Positions 21,340 to 32,275 of a stretch of DNA of 64,000 nt are shown one piece after another. The translations under genes and the position numbers were made by a program. The stretch covers positions 1,984,001 through 2,048,000 of the forward strand of contig JAHLMK010000007.1 of assembly GCA_019915135.1 (NCBI GenBank). Direction: 5' to 3'. Below the pieces are notes generated by a model, which saw only the letters and a program-made list of their open reading frames with translations, was not told the DNA's origin and searched no databases. Source of the stretch: Strobilurus pachycystidiatus (taxonomy: Eukaryota; Basidiomycota; Agaricomycetes; Agaricales; Physalacriaceae). How positions within the stretch are numbered: the stretch's first letter is position 1; each line of letters opens with the position of its first letter.

Positions 21340-23699
21340 TCAACTGCGAAGTCCGTGAGGTACGAGAGGCGGGCGTCCAAATACTTGATGAAAACACCTA
21401 ACATAATGATAGGCGACACGATCCTCGGCAACGAGTTGCTCCCCGAGGTCCAGAGTCCCCTCGCCGAGACACTTGGTCGCTGCCCGGACCGTGGCTCTGT
21501 CCATCTCGGGAACGCCACACCACCTGCGCATCACACGGAATAACTCGCCAAAGGCCCGACGCCGCTCTGGATGGAATTGTGAGCCAAATCCCTGGTCATC
21601 CATGTCCTTGAAATTGCCGGGGATGAGACTGCTCTCCCAGTAGCTGATGGCACCGAGTACTCGAAGCTGGCGATCCGCGTGAGATGAGGCGTCGAGGTCA
21701 TCAAAGCTACGGTCCTCCGTCTCCTCTCCTTCTTCAGCTTCCGACTCCTCAACATCAACGTCCATGGCAGCCTCGGCAAAGCCTTCTGGTTTCAGTTTGT
21801 AGCACTGGCGGTCGAGGGCGAGGAGCTCAAACCGGAAGTTGACTTCGAAGAGTTCCCAGAGGATCTCTTTGGCGATTCGAGGGGGTGGGACTTGGTATTC
21901 CTCTAGTTTGGTGCCGCGCCAATTGACGGAAGAGTGCTTGAGGTTGGAGACATCCACCGTACCCTGATGAGGGATAAGTATGCATATGTAAGTTAATAAA
22001 TTACGCACCTGAAGGCCACCCTTTTCGATGCAGTCAACCAGATCCTTCTTCATCTCTTGATGCTGCACCTTCGAGTACCCTTCTCCCTCGCTTGGATGGA
22101 GCTCGATCCCTAGAATTCGCCTCCAAGCGTTGGCCTTGAGTGGCTCCATGGCGAATGACTGTAGCCGATAGTGGAGGACGTGGCGGAGGCGGACGTAGGC
22201 GGTGAACATGTATCCACGAGTTGTGTCCGACTCAACCCCAGCGATGACATTTGGATCAGGGAGGGCGTAGCCAGCATTGATGCTCGCGGCAGGAACGAAT
22301 CGCGGCGTATTGGTCGTATCTGCCTTGACGCGGGTAAGGGCTTTCGTCCAACTCCCAACTGAACGCGGCACCAGTGGCGAATCCACATCCACGAACTTGT
22401 CGCGTGGCATCTGAGTCGGACCTTTGGGCTTGTTGGTGGTTGAGCGGGCAGGAAGTGGATCTATAATTTGTTAGTCAGGACTGACGTTGATAACATATGT
22501 ATATTGAAAGATCTTACAAGGTCTTTGGCTATGGGCCATGGTTCCTGGGGTCTTGCGGCGTGATGGTCCCGACGCGGAAGGTACAGAAGCAGACGATGGA
22601 ATGACGGCGGTGACAGCAGAGGATGTGGATGCAGAGGGAGTAATGGCAACACCTGTCTTGTTGGAGAAGAAATCCGGCGGAGAAGCAAGTTTTTTGATAT
22701 AGTGAGCCATTCCACGATAACGCTCCAGAGAGGCGATGCTCCCTTCGAAAACGATAGGGTGGGGAGGCGTGGCGTGGGCGTATGAGACAACGAAGTCTTT
22801 CGGGCGCATCATCGGCGGATGATTAACCCAGTCGTCGACCCGGACACCCTCTTCAGCACCCATTGGACGGCAGAGCCAGACAGGAACACCAGCCTAGCAG
22901 TTAAATCAGTGCTAATCGCAAGCATAAGCAACTAGACACGTACTCGATAGAGATTCTCGGCAACATCCTTCTGGTCGGTCACTGTACCGACAACATTCCG
23001 CACGCCAACTCGTTTCGCAGTAACGTCGCGGAAAAGGGCTCGCACTTCGAGCAGCCAAGTGATGCGCGCCTCGACTTCGAGAATGAGATGCTGAAGCATG
23101 GACCATACCATCACTGCCTCGTCAAAGCTTGAAGGTATGTCGAGACGCCCAGCAAGATACTTCATGCGAGGGAAAACATCGTGGAGGTAGGGGTCGCGGT
23201 TGAGCTTGTGAACATCGTCCGTACCCGATAACTTCATGTTCTCCTCGCCAAGATGTTTCCTGACCCGCCGCCAATGGTCCTTCAGGATGTCGCAAAACTG
23301 GACGTCGATAACGCCAAGGCCGCCCGATGCATCTCCCATCTTGACACCTTCAAAATGTGATGGGGTAGGCAGCCACCAAAGCAGTTGATCAGTGTGTTGA
23401 AGTTTAGAAGGGTGGCGAATGAGTGCTAGATGAGCGACGGAGTAGTCAAATGGTTGCGGGTGGTAGAGAGGGTCGTCGTGGCCAAAGTGTCTGTCTGCAA
23501 GCATGGATGTGACGTGGTTCTCGCGAGGATAGGGCGGGAGCTCGATGTGGTCGCAATTGGGAGACGTGATGACCATGCGCTCTGCCTCATCATAGTAGCC
23601 GACTTTGCCCTCATATGATTTGAGAGGAGCATACTTCACGCGCACTGGACCGACTGCGGGGCGGTTAGGCGAGGTGACACTAGTCGAGGAGCTAGACAT
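21340..23699 (-). CDS. hAT-A accessory protein, unknown function
   Basis: Four exons, 23699-22944, 22893-22518, 22460-22009 and 21963-21340, join in frame to 735 residues with no break. Marked segments are RVKYAPLKSYEGKVGYYDEA near the start, ELPPYPRENHVTSMLADRHF, HPQPFDYSVAHLALIRHPSK, GVPVWLCRPMGAEEGVRVDD at the start of exon 2, a Ser/Thr-rich spacer, YMFTAYVRLRHVLHYRLQS and PEMDRATVRA near the end. A close paralogue with the same four-exon structure is in hAT-B (32276-34671). It is transcribed away from the transposase gene across a foldback region. No known enzyme or DNA-binding motif was recognised. Its conservation in two hAT copies suggests a role in the life cycle of the element. Confidence 0.75.
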
Positions 23700-23807
23700 A
23701 GTGGGTATAGGCCAATATCTAGCGGAAGGATAGTAAGTCCAGTGTTGCACTGGAAGAGACGTGTTTGAATACGCACCAGGAAACAAACACTGCGAAGAGT
23801 ACGCCTC

Positions 23808-24051
23808 CAAATCGTGCGGGGTATTGTCCGGGGAAGGAGGGCAGATGTCTACTAACACAAATTAGATTCATCGTCCACTAATCAACGATGGGGAACTCAC
23901 CACAGAAGAACGATAGAGGTTGTGCCCAAATCGTGCGGGGTATTGTCCGGGGAAGGAGGGCAGATGTCGACTAACACAAATGAGATTCAGCCCATCGTCC
24001 ACTAATCAACGATGGGGAACTCACCACAGAAGAACGATAGAGGTTGTGCCC
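23808..24051. repeat. tandem duplication of about 119 bp
   Basis: The segment starting AAATCGTGCGGGGTATTGTCC at about 23809 is repeated from about 23928; the second copy has 5 extra bases (CAGCC). It lies just upstream of the hAT-A accessory gene and copies a candidate 5'-leader segment. Confidence 0.75.
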
Positions 24052-24214
24052 GCTTTGAATGCGTCGGGGGGAGGCGGTAAAATGCCTAGAGTCCGGATGT
24101 TAGATTCATAGATTTGTCGGATGGAGCATACGCACTAGAGACGTTGACGCCGCTTGTGTGGGGGCCCGCCGCGCTGTCGACTACGTGAACTGGCGGAGCG
24201 ATGGGCATCAGTAT

Positions 24215-24900
24215 GCGCTGCCCAGGACAAATTGACGAGGGGCGTACCTTGATCGTCACTGAAGCCGCACTCCTCGTCACTGATCCCGATTGGCTAGGCG
24301 CCTGGATCCCGATGAGCCGACCAACAACCCTCTCAAGAGCGCAGTGTCAGACAATAAGTCTGCACTGGGAATGGACAGAATGGGCAATAAGCCAAATTCT
24401 GGAGCAGCAGCAAAGATGATTTGCGCTGTAGTGAGGATACACGCTGCTGGTGATGATCCAGCAGCGGGGCGGTGGAGGCAGAAGGAGCGAAGGCGGGAGG
24501 GCGGCAGTGGGCAGTGGGAAACAGGAGTCAAGAGCGTGGGGGATCGTCGCCTTAATTGGCGTGTGTGAACCTGCTGCCGACATCCCGCGCCACCAGCCAC
24601 AAACAAATTTGTGGCTGGTGGCGCGGGATCTCGGCACCTTGCTGATGAATTTTCGCAAAGTCCGACTTGGGTTCTTTCCCACCAACCCCGCCGCCGCCCC
24701 GCCTTCGCTCCCTCTGCCACCTCTGCCCCGCTACCGGATTATTTCCGGGAGCGTGTATCCTCACTGCAGCGCAAATTATATTTGCTGCTGCTCCAGAATT
24801 CGGCTTATTGCCCAGTTCTGTCCATTCCCAGTGCAGACTTATCGTCTGACACTGCGCTCGCTCTCTCGGAGTCTCTATCGGATAGGCTTGCTTGTCTTTG
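24215..24900. promoter_or_regulatory. shared foldback region between the divergent hAT-A genes
   Basis: Two inverted arms (about 24335-24605 and 24609-24862) match along most of their length. They meet in a palindrome centred near 24606, where CCCGCGCCACCAGCCACAAA faces its complement. The homologous region of hAT-B is at 31215-31790. It probably holds the two promoters and may act as a subregulatory hairpin. Short frames on both strands here mirror each other and are not genes. Confidence 0.55.
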
Positions 24901-25300
24901 CTGAGTAGGCCATCTTATTGTGCCTCAGCTTTCTCTCACTGACAGTCCGAACTCCAGGACTTCCAGCGCGTGGACCCCGAGCTCAACCATCTGCCGGGAC
25001 GTTTACGGGAATAGTGGTGCGCTTCTACTTATCCGTTTCCGCCACTTGGCTCAGATTCCTCCAGAGTGTGCCGTAGGGGAGACAGAGCCACAGGACACGC
25101 CGCGCGCCCACCTAGAACAAGACTACGCTTCATAGAATCGGTATGTGGCGCACATATCTCCGCCACCTGCATCACTCAATTTCCCCTCAGCTCTGCACAT
25201 TCCTTGACCGCACACTCGTTAACTCATCTGTCTACTATACATTCTGGTACGTTTCCCGCCGTCGCTCTACTAACTATCACTAATGTTCCCATCTAGAATA

Positions 25301-27160
25301 ATGGCGAAAACTGTACCGCCCACGGAGAAATCTCGCAAGCCGGCAACCAAAACGTCCGCGTCCACTGCATCGGCCTCGTCCAAAGCCAAAGCCAAGGCTC
25401 CATCCGCTGCCGCCGGCGCCGCCGCCCAACCCACCCGCAAGATGGCCGCCAAAAAACATATTCCACGACGTGGCGAGGCCGATCCTCCCAAAGGTACTGC
25501 GCACAAAGTCCGCAAGCGCAAAGCCAAGGTGGGGGGTGACGATGGGATTGAGTCTCAGGAGGAGGAGGAGGAGCCGCCGAGTAAGCGCGCAAAGACGGCG
25601 ACGGCGAAGGCGAAGGCCCAGCCGCCCAAGAAGAAGGCTGCAGCAGCTAAGAAGAGAACGCCGAAGGTCTTGACACCAGAGGAACAGGCGCTGGAGCGTG
25701 AGATCGCTGAAGCGCAGGCGGAGTGGGTTGATGAGGAGGTCCCGGAGCCTGTCGGTATGCGTCCGCCCAAAGGGACGCAGGAATATTATGAGTGGGACCT
25801 TCGTAAGTGCTGTCTTGCTCACACTCATTGTCAATGTGCTTATTTTCTCGCAGCGAATCAAATCAAGGGGTGGGGCACGGCAGTCTTTGCGCATTATAAG
25901 AAGGTTCCGCTCGTCGAGTGGGATGAGAAGAAGGGCAAGTGGTTTCACAAATTCATCTGCAAGATGTACGTTCATCCACCCGACTCCTTTCCTTCTCTCA
26001 TGTTGACGTTCTGCTAGTACTGGTCATCTCACTTCTCGTCCCATTGGTGTCGCCACCACAAGTAACCTCATCACCCACCAAAAACCATGCGACTTGAAGC
26101 ACGCCGTCCAGTCAAAGCAACCAAAACAACTCAAAATCACTCAGAAGGTTCCCCGAAAATTCCGCCGCGGCCTTTTTCGCGTGAAACTACTATCCTGGCT
26201 GACGCGCCGTCACCGCCCCGATGCCATTATCGGCGATGAGGAGCTGGTGGATATCTTCAAATACCTGAACCCCGAGGCGATCCCCCCTTCCCGCCAGACT
26301 ATCCGCCGCGACATCCACGACGCTTTTGTCATGACGCGCGTCGAGTTGAAGGCCATCCTCCAGGACTACGAAGGTCGTTTCAATCCCATCTTTGATTGCT
26401 GGACTGCGGGCAACGGCCACGAGTTCCTAGGCGTCCTCGTTTCCTTCATCTACAAAGGAAAGCTCTGGGTTACTTGCCTTGACATGATCGAGTATGTCTG
26501 CTCATTATTTATCTCTCGTTACATTCTTGCTCAAACATCGATAGGATGCTTGTCTCCCACACTGGCGAGAACCTTGCCAAAGAGGCCTTCCAACTCTTCC
26601 AAGACTTCGGGATCGCCGAACGAACTCTTGGTCACACCGGTGATAACGCTTCCAACAACGACACCATGCTTGACCAGCTATCCACGCTGTACAGTGCGTT
26701 CGAGAACAGTATTGCCGGGAAGTGGGATACACAGGTTCGTTGCTTCGGACATATTCTTAATCTCGTCTACCAGGTAAGCATTCGCGGCTTATTATCTATC
26801 TAATTCTCACTGAGTTTCATAGGCTGTCTGCTCGCAATTCGAACCCTTGAAGAAGAAGAAGGCCAAGCCCGCTGCTGACAACGACGACGACAATGATGAT
26901 GTTGATAATTGGGTGGATGATGAGGAGGGTGATGAGATGGATGACGAGGAGGCGCGCGTCCATGAGGAGTTGACGAAGCAGGTAGACAAGAATCGGGAAG
27001 AGTTGGAGACTCTATGGGCGGAGTCGGCGCGCGCCAATATTGTCGAGCCCACTGAAGCTGAGGCCAAAGAAGGTCGTTCGGCCATGCAGAAGGTATGTCA
27101 GTATCTCGTCGACGTTGACACCTTCTTTACTCAACACTCAGATTATCAAAATTGGTTCGC
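25301..27160 (+). pseudogene. hAT-A transposase, N-terminal half (split by Gypsy)
   Basis: The exons start at the ATG at 25301: 25301-25802, 25854-25965, 26018-26492, 26545-26772 and 26823-27090, then a last one cut at 27160. The N-terminus is Lys/Ala-rich. A BED-like finger follows (FICKITGHLT, then TTSNLITHQKPCD). The catalytic region shows FNPIFDCWT (first Asp) and GHTGDNASNNDTML (second Asp), then TQVRCFGHILNLVYQ and an acidic insert. The coding sequence is cut at 27160 by the left LTR. It resumes at 50069, where the frame continues exactly once one TCGC is removed. Confidence 0.85.
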
Positions 27161-27367
27161 TGATGTGCAAGTTCGGAATAGACCTCTGAAAAAGAAGCTA
27201 TCGTCTAACCACACTATCAATCCTTATCACAACTAACACTCCTTGTAAGGGAGATGGGGTGCACAAAGGTTCGAGAGAACAAGGTGCTTTTGGGTAATGG
27301 AGAAATAGAGATGTATTCCGAATCGCTGTAGTTAAACTACGAGTTGTTTTTGGGGGTGTAGGGATTC
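27161..27367 (-). repeat. left (3') LTR, first 207 bp, truncated by hAT-B
   Basis: It is identical to 47680-47886. The rest of this LTR is not found on the far side of hAT-B, so about 1.5 kb of LTR is missing. The short basic frame that runs into it from the hAT exon is read-through. Confidence 0.9.
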
Positions 27368-27665
27368 TAGAGATCCTCACGAGTTATTGAAAGATCCGAT
27401 CCGTGATCCTTGAAGCGGATACTTATGACAAAAATTAATAAACCTTAACTCTATCATATATCCGGATCATTCGAGTGAACCGTATCCTCGGTTCGGATTA
27501 TTCACGGATCGAGTCCATGCACTGAACCTCGGATCACGGTTTATTCAAGGATACTTCAACAAAATAAAAGTGTCAAAGTGCATGTATATGAGAGTACTTG
27601 TATATAAGTAATGTCCTTGTAGTATATAAATGTAATTAATAAGATTCAATGAAAGTGATAGTCCG

Positions 27666-30600
27666 TTACTCCTCTTCCTCCTCCTCATCATCCTCATCAT
27701 CACTTCCAGCAGCAAAACTAGTACATGTACTATACCCATCCTGGTTCATGTACTCCAGGTCATCCTCGTATACATTGTCAGCTGCATCATCCTCCTCCTC
27801 ATCAGAAGCGTCGAGGTCAATCACAGAACCGTCACAAGTATCGTCGCCCATCTCGACATCGCCTTCCGCATCAACGTCGATAACTTCCTCATTGACCTCA
27901 TCCTTCCCAGGTTTACGAGATGCGTAGTTGTTGAGGCGACGAATGATTGCCTTCCGCGGGACAAGGCCGTCAATCCCCAGCCAGTTTTGAAGAATGGTAC
28001 TTTCACGAACGGAGTCGACGGTCAAGTTGTGGCGACGCTTGCTGACGACAAGTCCTCCGTGAGAGAAGAGGCGTTCGACAGGGGTGGAAGTGGCTGGACA
28101 GGCAAGGAAGTCCAGAGCCATGCGGGCGAGAGCGTTCTGGGATGTGATGACCTTTGCCTTGCGGCCGGGAAGTCGAGCAACCCAATACGCGATAGGATCG
28201 GTAACGGTGGCATCAGCGGACGCTGTAATGTACTCCTCGAACGCATCCTCCTGCTGCATAGCCGCGGCCTCTTGCTCCTCCGCTTCTCGTCTCTTGGTGT
28301 AAGGATTGTACCGTTCCTTCTTCTTAGCAGTGCGAGACGCGGCGGGGGCGGGGGCAGGCAAGTCATCTGACGTGGCAGTTGTTGGTGTCGTAACAGAGAC
28401 CGTCGGCTTGTAGTATGTCTCCCATGTATGGCGGGCAGTGTCCAAGGCCGCCGTGATCCATGCTTGCGGCCAGAAATGCTCGCGAAAGTATTTTTGTTTA
28501 AGTTTGGGATGTAGAACTGTAACATGATCAGTATCTATAGACAAAAAAACCAGAGGACGACTTACTCATTGAGGTCCTCCACATAATAGAGTCATCGCTC
28601 TTGGCGTAGTACTTGTCGAGAACAGCGAGGCCCTTGGCAACGGCGTGGTGGATGATGGTGGGCAGGGTGTCATCGTCGAGCATCTGCTCAAGCTCCTCGT
28701 AGAGCGTGTCGATCTTGGGGATAACATCGTGGAGTGTGGGATATGACGATGATGAGATCTCCGTGGTGGCAAAGTCGAGGATGCTAAGGATTGGGAGGAG
28801 GTGGTCGAGTAGGGACCACTGTGTGTCCGTGAGCTTGAACCGTTTGAGGTGCGTCGACCTCTTCCCCTTGTTGCACTCCGGAAGCATGACAAGTGCGTCA
28901 AGGGGACGACGAAGATCGATGGCACGGTCGACGACGCCGTACATGGTATTCCAACGAGTGGCGACGCGCTTGACCATCTTAGTGACGGAGATGCCGTACT
29001 TCTCGCAAAGCTCCGCCAGGCGGGTCTGGAGTACGTTCTTGTTGGCGCAGCGGTGACCTAGTTTGACAATCTAAACGACGGTTAGTTGAGGAAGACGAAA
29101 AGGAAAGAACTGCATACCTTCGTCATCATAGCAATAGCATCCTTTTTCTCTTCTGGCGTGAGTTCCTTCACAGTGTGTGGCCCAAACCCAATCTCGGCAA
29201 GCATCTCCTCCTCCTCCGCCTCACGTTCTGGATTCGTCGACAGTCTCGCTGACCTGTCGTCCTCATCCTCCTCGTCATCCTCATCCTCCTCATCTTCGGG
29301 CTGCTCCTCCTCCTCTTCTTCCCCCTCTTCCTCCACCCCCTCCCTATCCTTCTTTTTCTTCGGCTTGGATTTATTGAAAACAGAGCATACGGCCTTGTAG
29401 ACGAGGTTGAGAATGTGGCCAAAGCACCTCACTTGTGTCCCGGAGCCGGCCAGGTTGGAAAGACCGAAGAGCTCGTCAAGCTCCTTCAGCATCTTGTCGT
29501 TATTGGAGGCGTTGTCGCCAACCATCCCCAAGATACGATCCTGGATGTTGAACTCCTGGAGGAGGGAATAGATGCGCGTGGCAAGGTAGGCACCTGTGTG
29601 CGACTCGGTGAGCTCGAGCATATCGAGGACGACGTTGTAGATGATCCCGTCGTGAATGAAGTTGGCGATCACTCCGAGGAGCTCAAAACCGTTGGGGGAA
29701 GTCCACGCGTCGAATATAAGGTTGAATCGACCGACGTACTCGTCAAGGAGTTTTTGGACGGCTTCGCGCGTCATGCGAACGGTCTCCTTGACGTCGCGGC
29801 GGAGAGTGGACGCACTGGGGGGCTCGCACTCGGGATTGAGGTAGACAAAGATCTCGCGGAGTTCGGGGTCTTCGACGATGATATCGGGGCGATGGCGGCG
29901 AGTCACCCACTCGGTGAGTCGCATGCGAAGACCACCCTTGGTATACTTGGAAAACTTCTCGTCGATTTTAGGCTGCTTGCCGCCTTTGGCCTCCTGGAGT
30001 TGGCTGGTGTCGCATCCGATGGCGTGACGTTGTAGATTGCTGGTCGAGCGCTCCTCCGAACGGCGCGAGTAGGTAGAGCCAGTGCTATCAAACGGTCAGA
30101 TCCTGATCGATAAATTTATAAATTACTGACTGGGGGCAGCGAAAGACGTGATAAACTCGGCCGTCGTCGTCTTTCAAGATGCGGACATCCTTCTCGAAGT
30201 GCTCGTAAGCGGGCGATTTCTTCTTGGGGTTTTTGGGATTCAAGAGGGCAGCTGTAGATGTGTTAAGTCTCGACAAAGCTGAGTGGGAGAATGATGAAGC
30301 ACATACCAAGGATGGGGCGCTCAACCTCCTGCTCCTCTGCGTCCAGTTCATGAAGCTTGCTAACGTTTATCCCTCGGCGTCCACTCTTCTTGGCCACCTT
30401 CTTCTTGACCTTCAGCTTCTCCTTCCTCGCCGGCGTGACCCTGCGCTTCTTCTTCGGCTCCTCCTCTTCCTCCGTCTCCTCCTGCTCGCCGAGCTTGGGC
30501 TTGCGCTTGGTGACACGCGCCGCTGTGCCGTTGGGATTGAGTGCGTCCTTGGCGCCCGCTGCCTTCATCTTGGGTTTGGTGGTAGAGTTAGCCGCCGGTT

Positions 30601-30718
30601 TGGGCGTCGCATCAGGCACTGGCTTAGACGCCGCCTTCTTGTTGGTCGTGGCGGGGGCGTCGGACTGTTTGGAGGATTTGCCAGCGGCTTTGGGGGGTCG
30701 GTTGACTCTGGGCGGCAT
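27666..30718 (-). CDS. hAT-B transposase
   Basis: The minus-strand gene starts at the ATG at 30716-30718 with a Lys/Ala-rich N-terminus. A BED-like finger follows (HVFRCP, then STSNLQRHAIGCD). The catalytic region has FNLIFDAWTSPNGFELLG (first Asp) and GMVGDNASNNDKML (second Asp), then TQVRCFGHILNLVYKAVC and an acidic insert. After an intron come KMVKRVATRWNTMYGV and, near the C-terminus, the hAT dimerisation block NALARMALDFLA, VERLFSHGGLVVSKRRHNL and ILQNWL, then an acidic tail to the stop at 27666. The introns are about 45-60 bp. All blocks are intact, so it may be active and could mobilise related copies. Confidence 0.88.
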
Positions 30719-31214
30719 CGAGAGTGATTATTTGACTGAAAGGTCGTTATGAGTACAAAGTGTGGACTCGTGCAGGCGGGAACCTACATGTATGTATATG
30801 GATGATAATATATCCACAGAAGGACCGTGATATAGGTAGTAAAGAGCTGGCCAATGCGTCAGTCACGTTGAGGATTAAGATATGGGGCAGTTAACTTACC
30901 GGTAGGGCGCGATATGCGCGAGGGAGAGATCACAGAGATCTGAAAATCATCGTATGAGCAATGCCAAATCATCGCAAACGGACAAGCAAGAGCGCGCAGT
31001 TTCCGTCGTAGTCCAAAGTCGGCACGCGTACGCTGCTGCTCGGCCTAGAGTCCGGGAAGCAAGGTAGACATACCTGATGGACGCAATGGGGCGGTATCTG
31101 CGGTGCCGCTGGAGAGGACGCGTACGAAAAGTCCGAGTTACAGCTATGCGCCGGCAAATTAATCAGAGCACGCGAAGACATGAGAAAAGCGGACGCACCT
31201 AAGCTGCAATGCTG

Positions 31215-31790
31215 AGTCCGCGCCGAGGAGCGTCCAACGTCCGAACAAGAGGGAGGATACAGTGACAGACGATGAGTCTGCACCGAATGAGCAGAACTCG
31301 GCGATAATCCGAGGTTCTGAGGGCGCAGCGAAAATTATTCGCGTTGGTAGAGGAGGATACACACCACTGACGATGAGACAGTGGTGGGCGGCGGCAGGAG
31401 GCAAGAAAACGGCGGGGTGGTGGTGTGGTTGAGGGAACGGAGCGGACTTGGGAAATTTCTTGCACAGCAGTGCCGTGATGCCGCGCCAAACATGTTTGTG
31501 GCTGGTGGCACGGCATGACGGCGACCCGGGGCTTGACACGCCAATTAGGGCGAAGATCATCCCCACTCTCAACTCCCCACCACCACTGTCCCGCCTTGCC
31601 GCCGCCGCCCTGCCTCCTCATTCGCCGCCGCCCACCACTGTCTCATCGTCAGTGGTGTGTATCCTCCTCTACCAACGCGAATAATTTTCGCTGCGGCCTC
31701 AGAACCTCGGATTATCGCCGAGTTCTGCTCATTTCCTCTACTCTGGTGTGCAGACTCATCGTCTGTCACTGCGCCGCCGCGGCCTTTTGG
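31215..31790. promoter_or_regulatory. shared foldback region between the divergent hAT-B genes
   Basis: Inverted arms of about 270 bp meet near 31493 (CCGCGCCAAACATG opposite TTTGTGGCTGGTGGCACGG). Blocks such as GTGTATCCTCCTCTACCAAC and GCAGACTCATCGTCTG are matched on the other arm. It is homologous to the hAT-A region at 24215-24900, and the flanking part near 31830-31915 also matches the hAT-A sequence at 24190-24300. It probably contains both promoters. Confidence 0.55.
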
Positions 31791-32275
31791 CGTCTGTTCG
31801 ATCAGGATCCAGGCGCAATCGGTGACCAGGAGTGCGGCCCCAATTTCGATCAAGGTACGTCCCTTTATCATTTGTCCTAAGCAAGGCGCGTACTGATTTG
31901 GATCGCTCCAGCAGTCCACCTAGCAGCCGGCAAGGCGGGCACCATTATATACACAGCTCTTTTACCAGGTATGTGTGTCTCCTGCCCAACCAGCATCGTG
32001 CGATATTTGTGTCAGTTCTAATATTTCTTCATGCAGAAATCCCGCCCTCGTTCCGCAATCGAACGGGCACCCAGATCAGCACAACTTTGGGTTCGGTATG
32101 TCTGTTCTGGCCAAGCGCTGACAGTGAGCTCATTACTGGGGTCTAGATATTTGCTCTCGTTCTTCACGCGAGTCGGAGGCCTGATCATCGTATCCTTTGC
32201 TCCCGTGCGTACTCTCATGAATCTCTGTGATATCGACCTAATCCGTGTTCTGCTAGATCTTCACTCGTTTCAACT

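Noticed and set aside
24277..24908. Open frames of 90-150 codons on both strands in the hAT-A intergenic region
   Set aside because: They mirror each other because the region is an inverted repeat, and no motif or exon chain supports them.
27161..27240. Short basic C-terminal peptide (PLKKKLSSNHT) as part of the hAT-A protein
   Set aside because: The same sequence occurs at the other LTR (47680), so it is read-through into the LTR.
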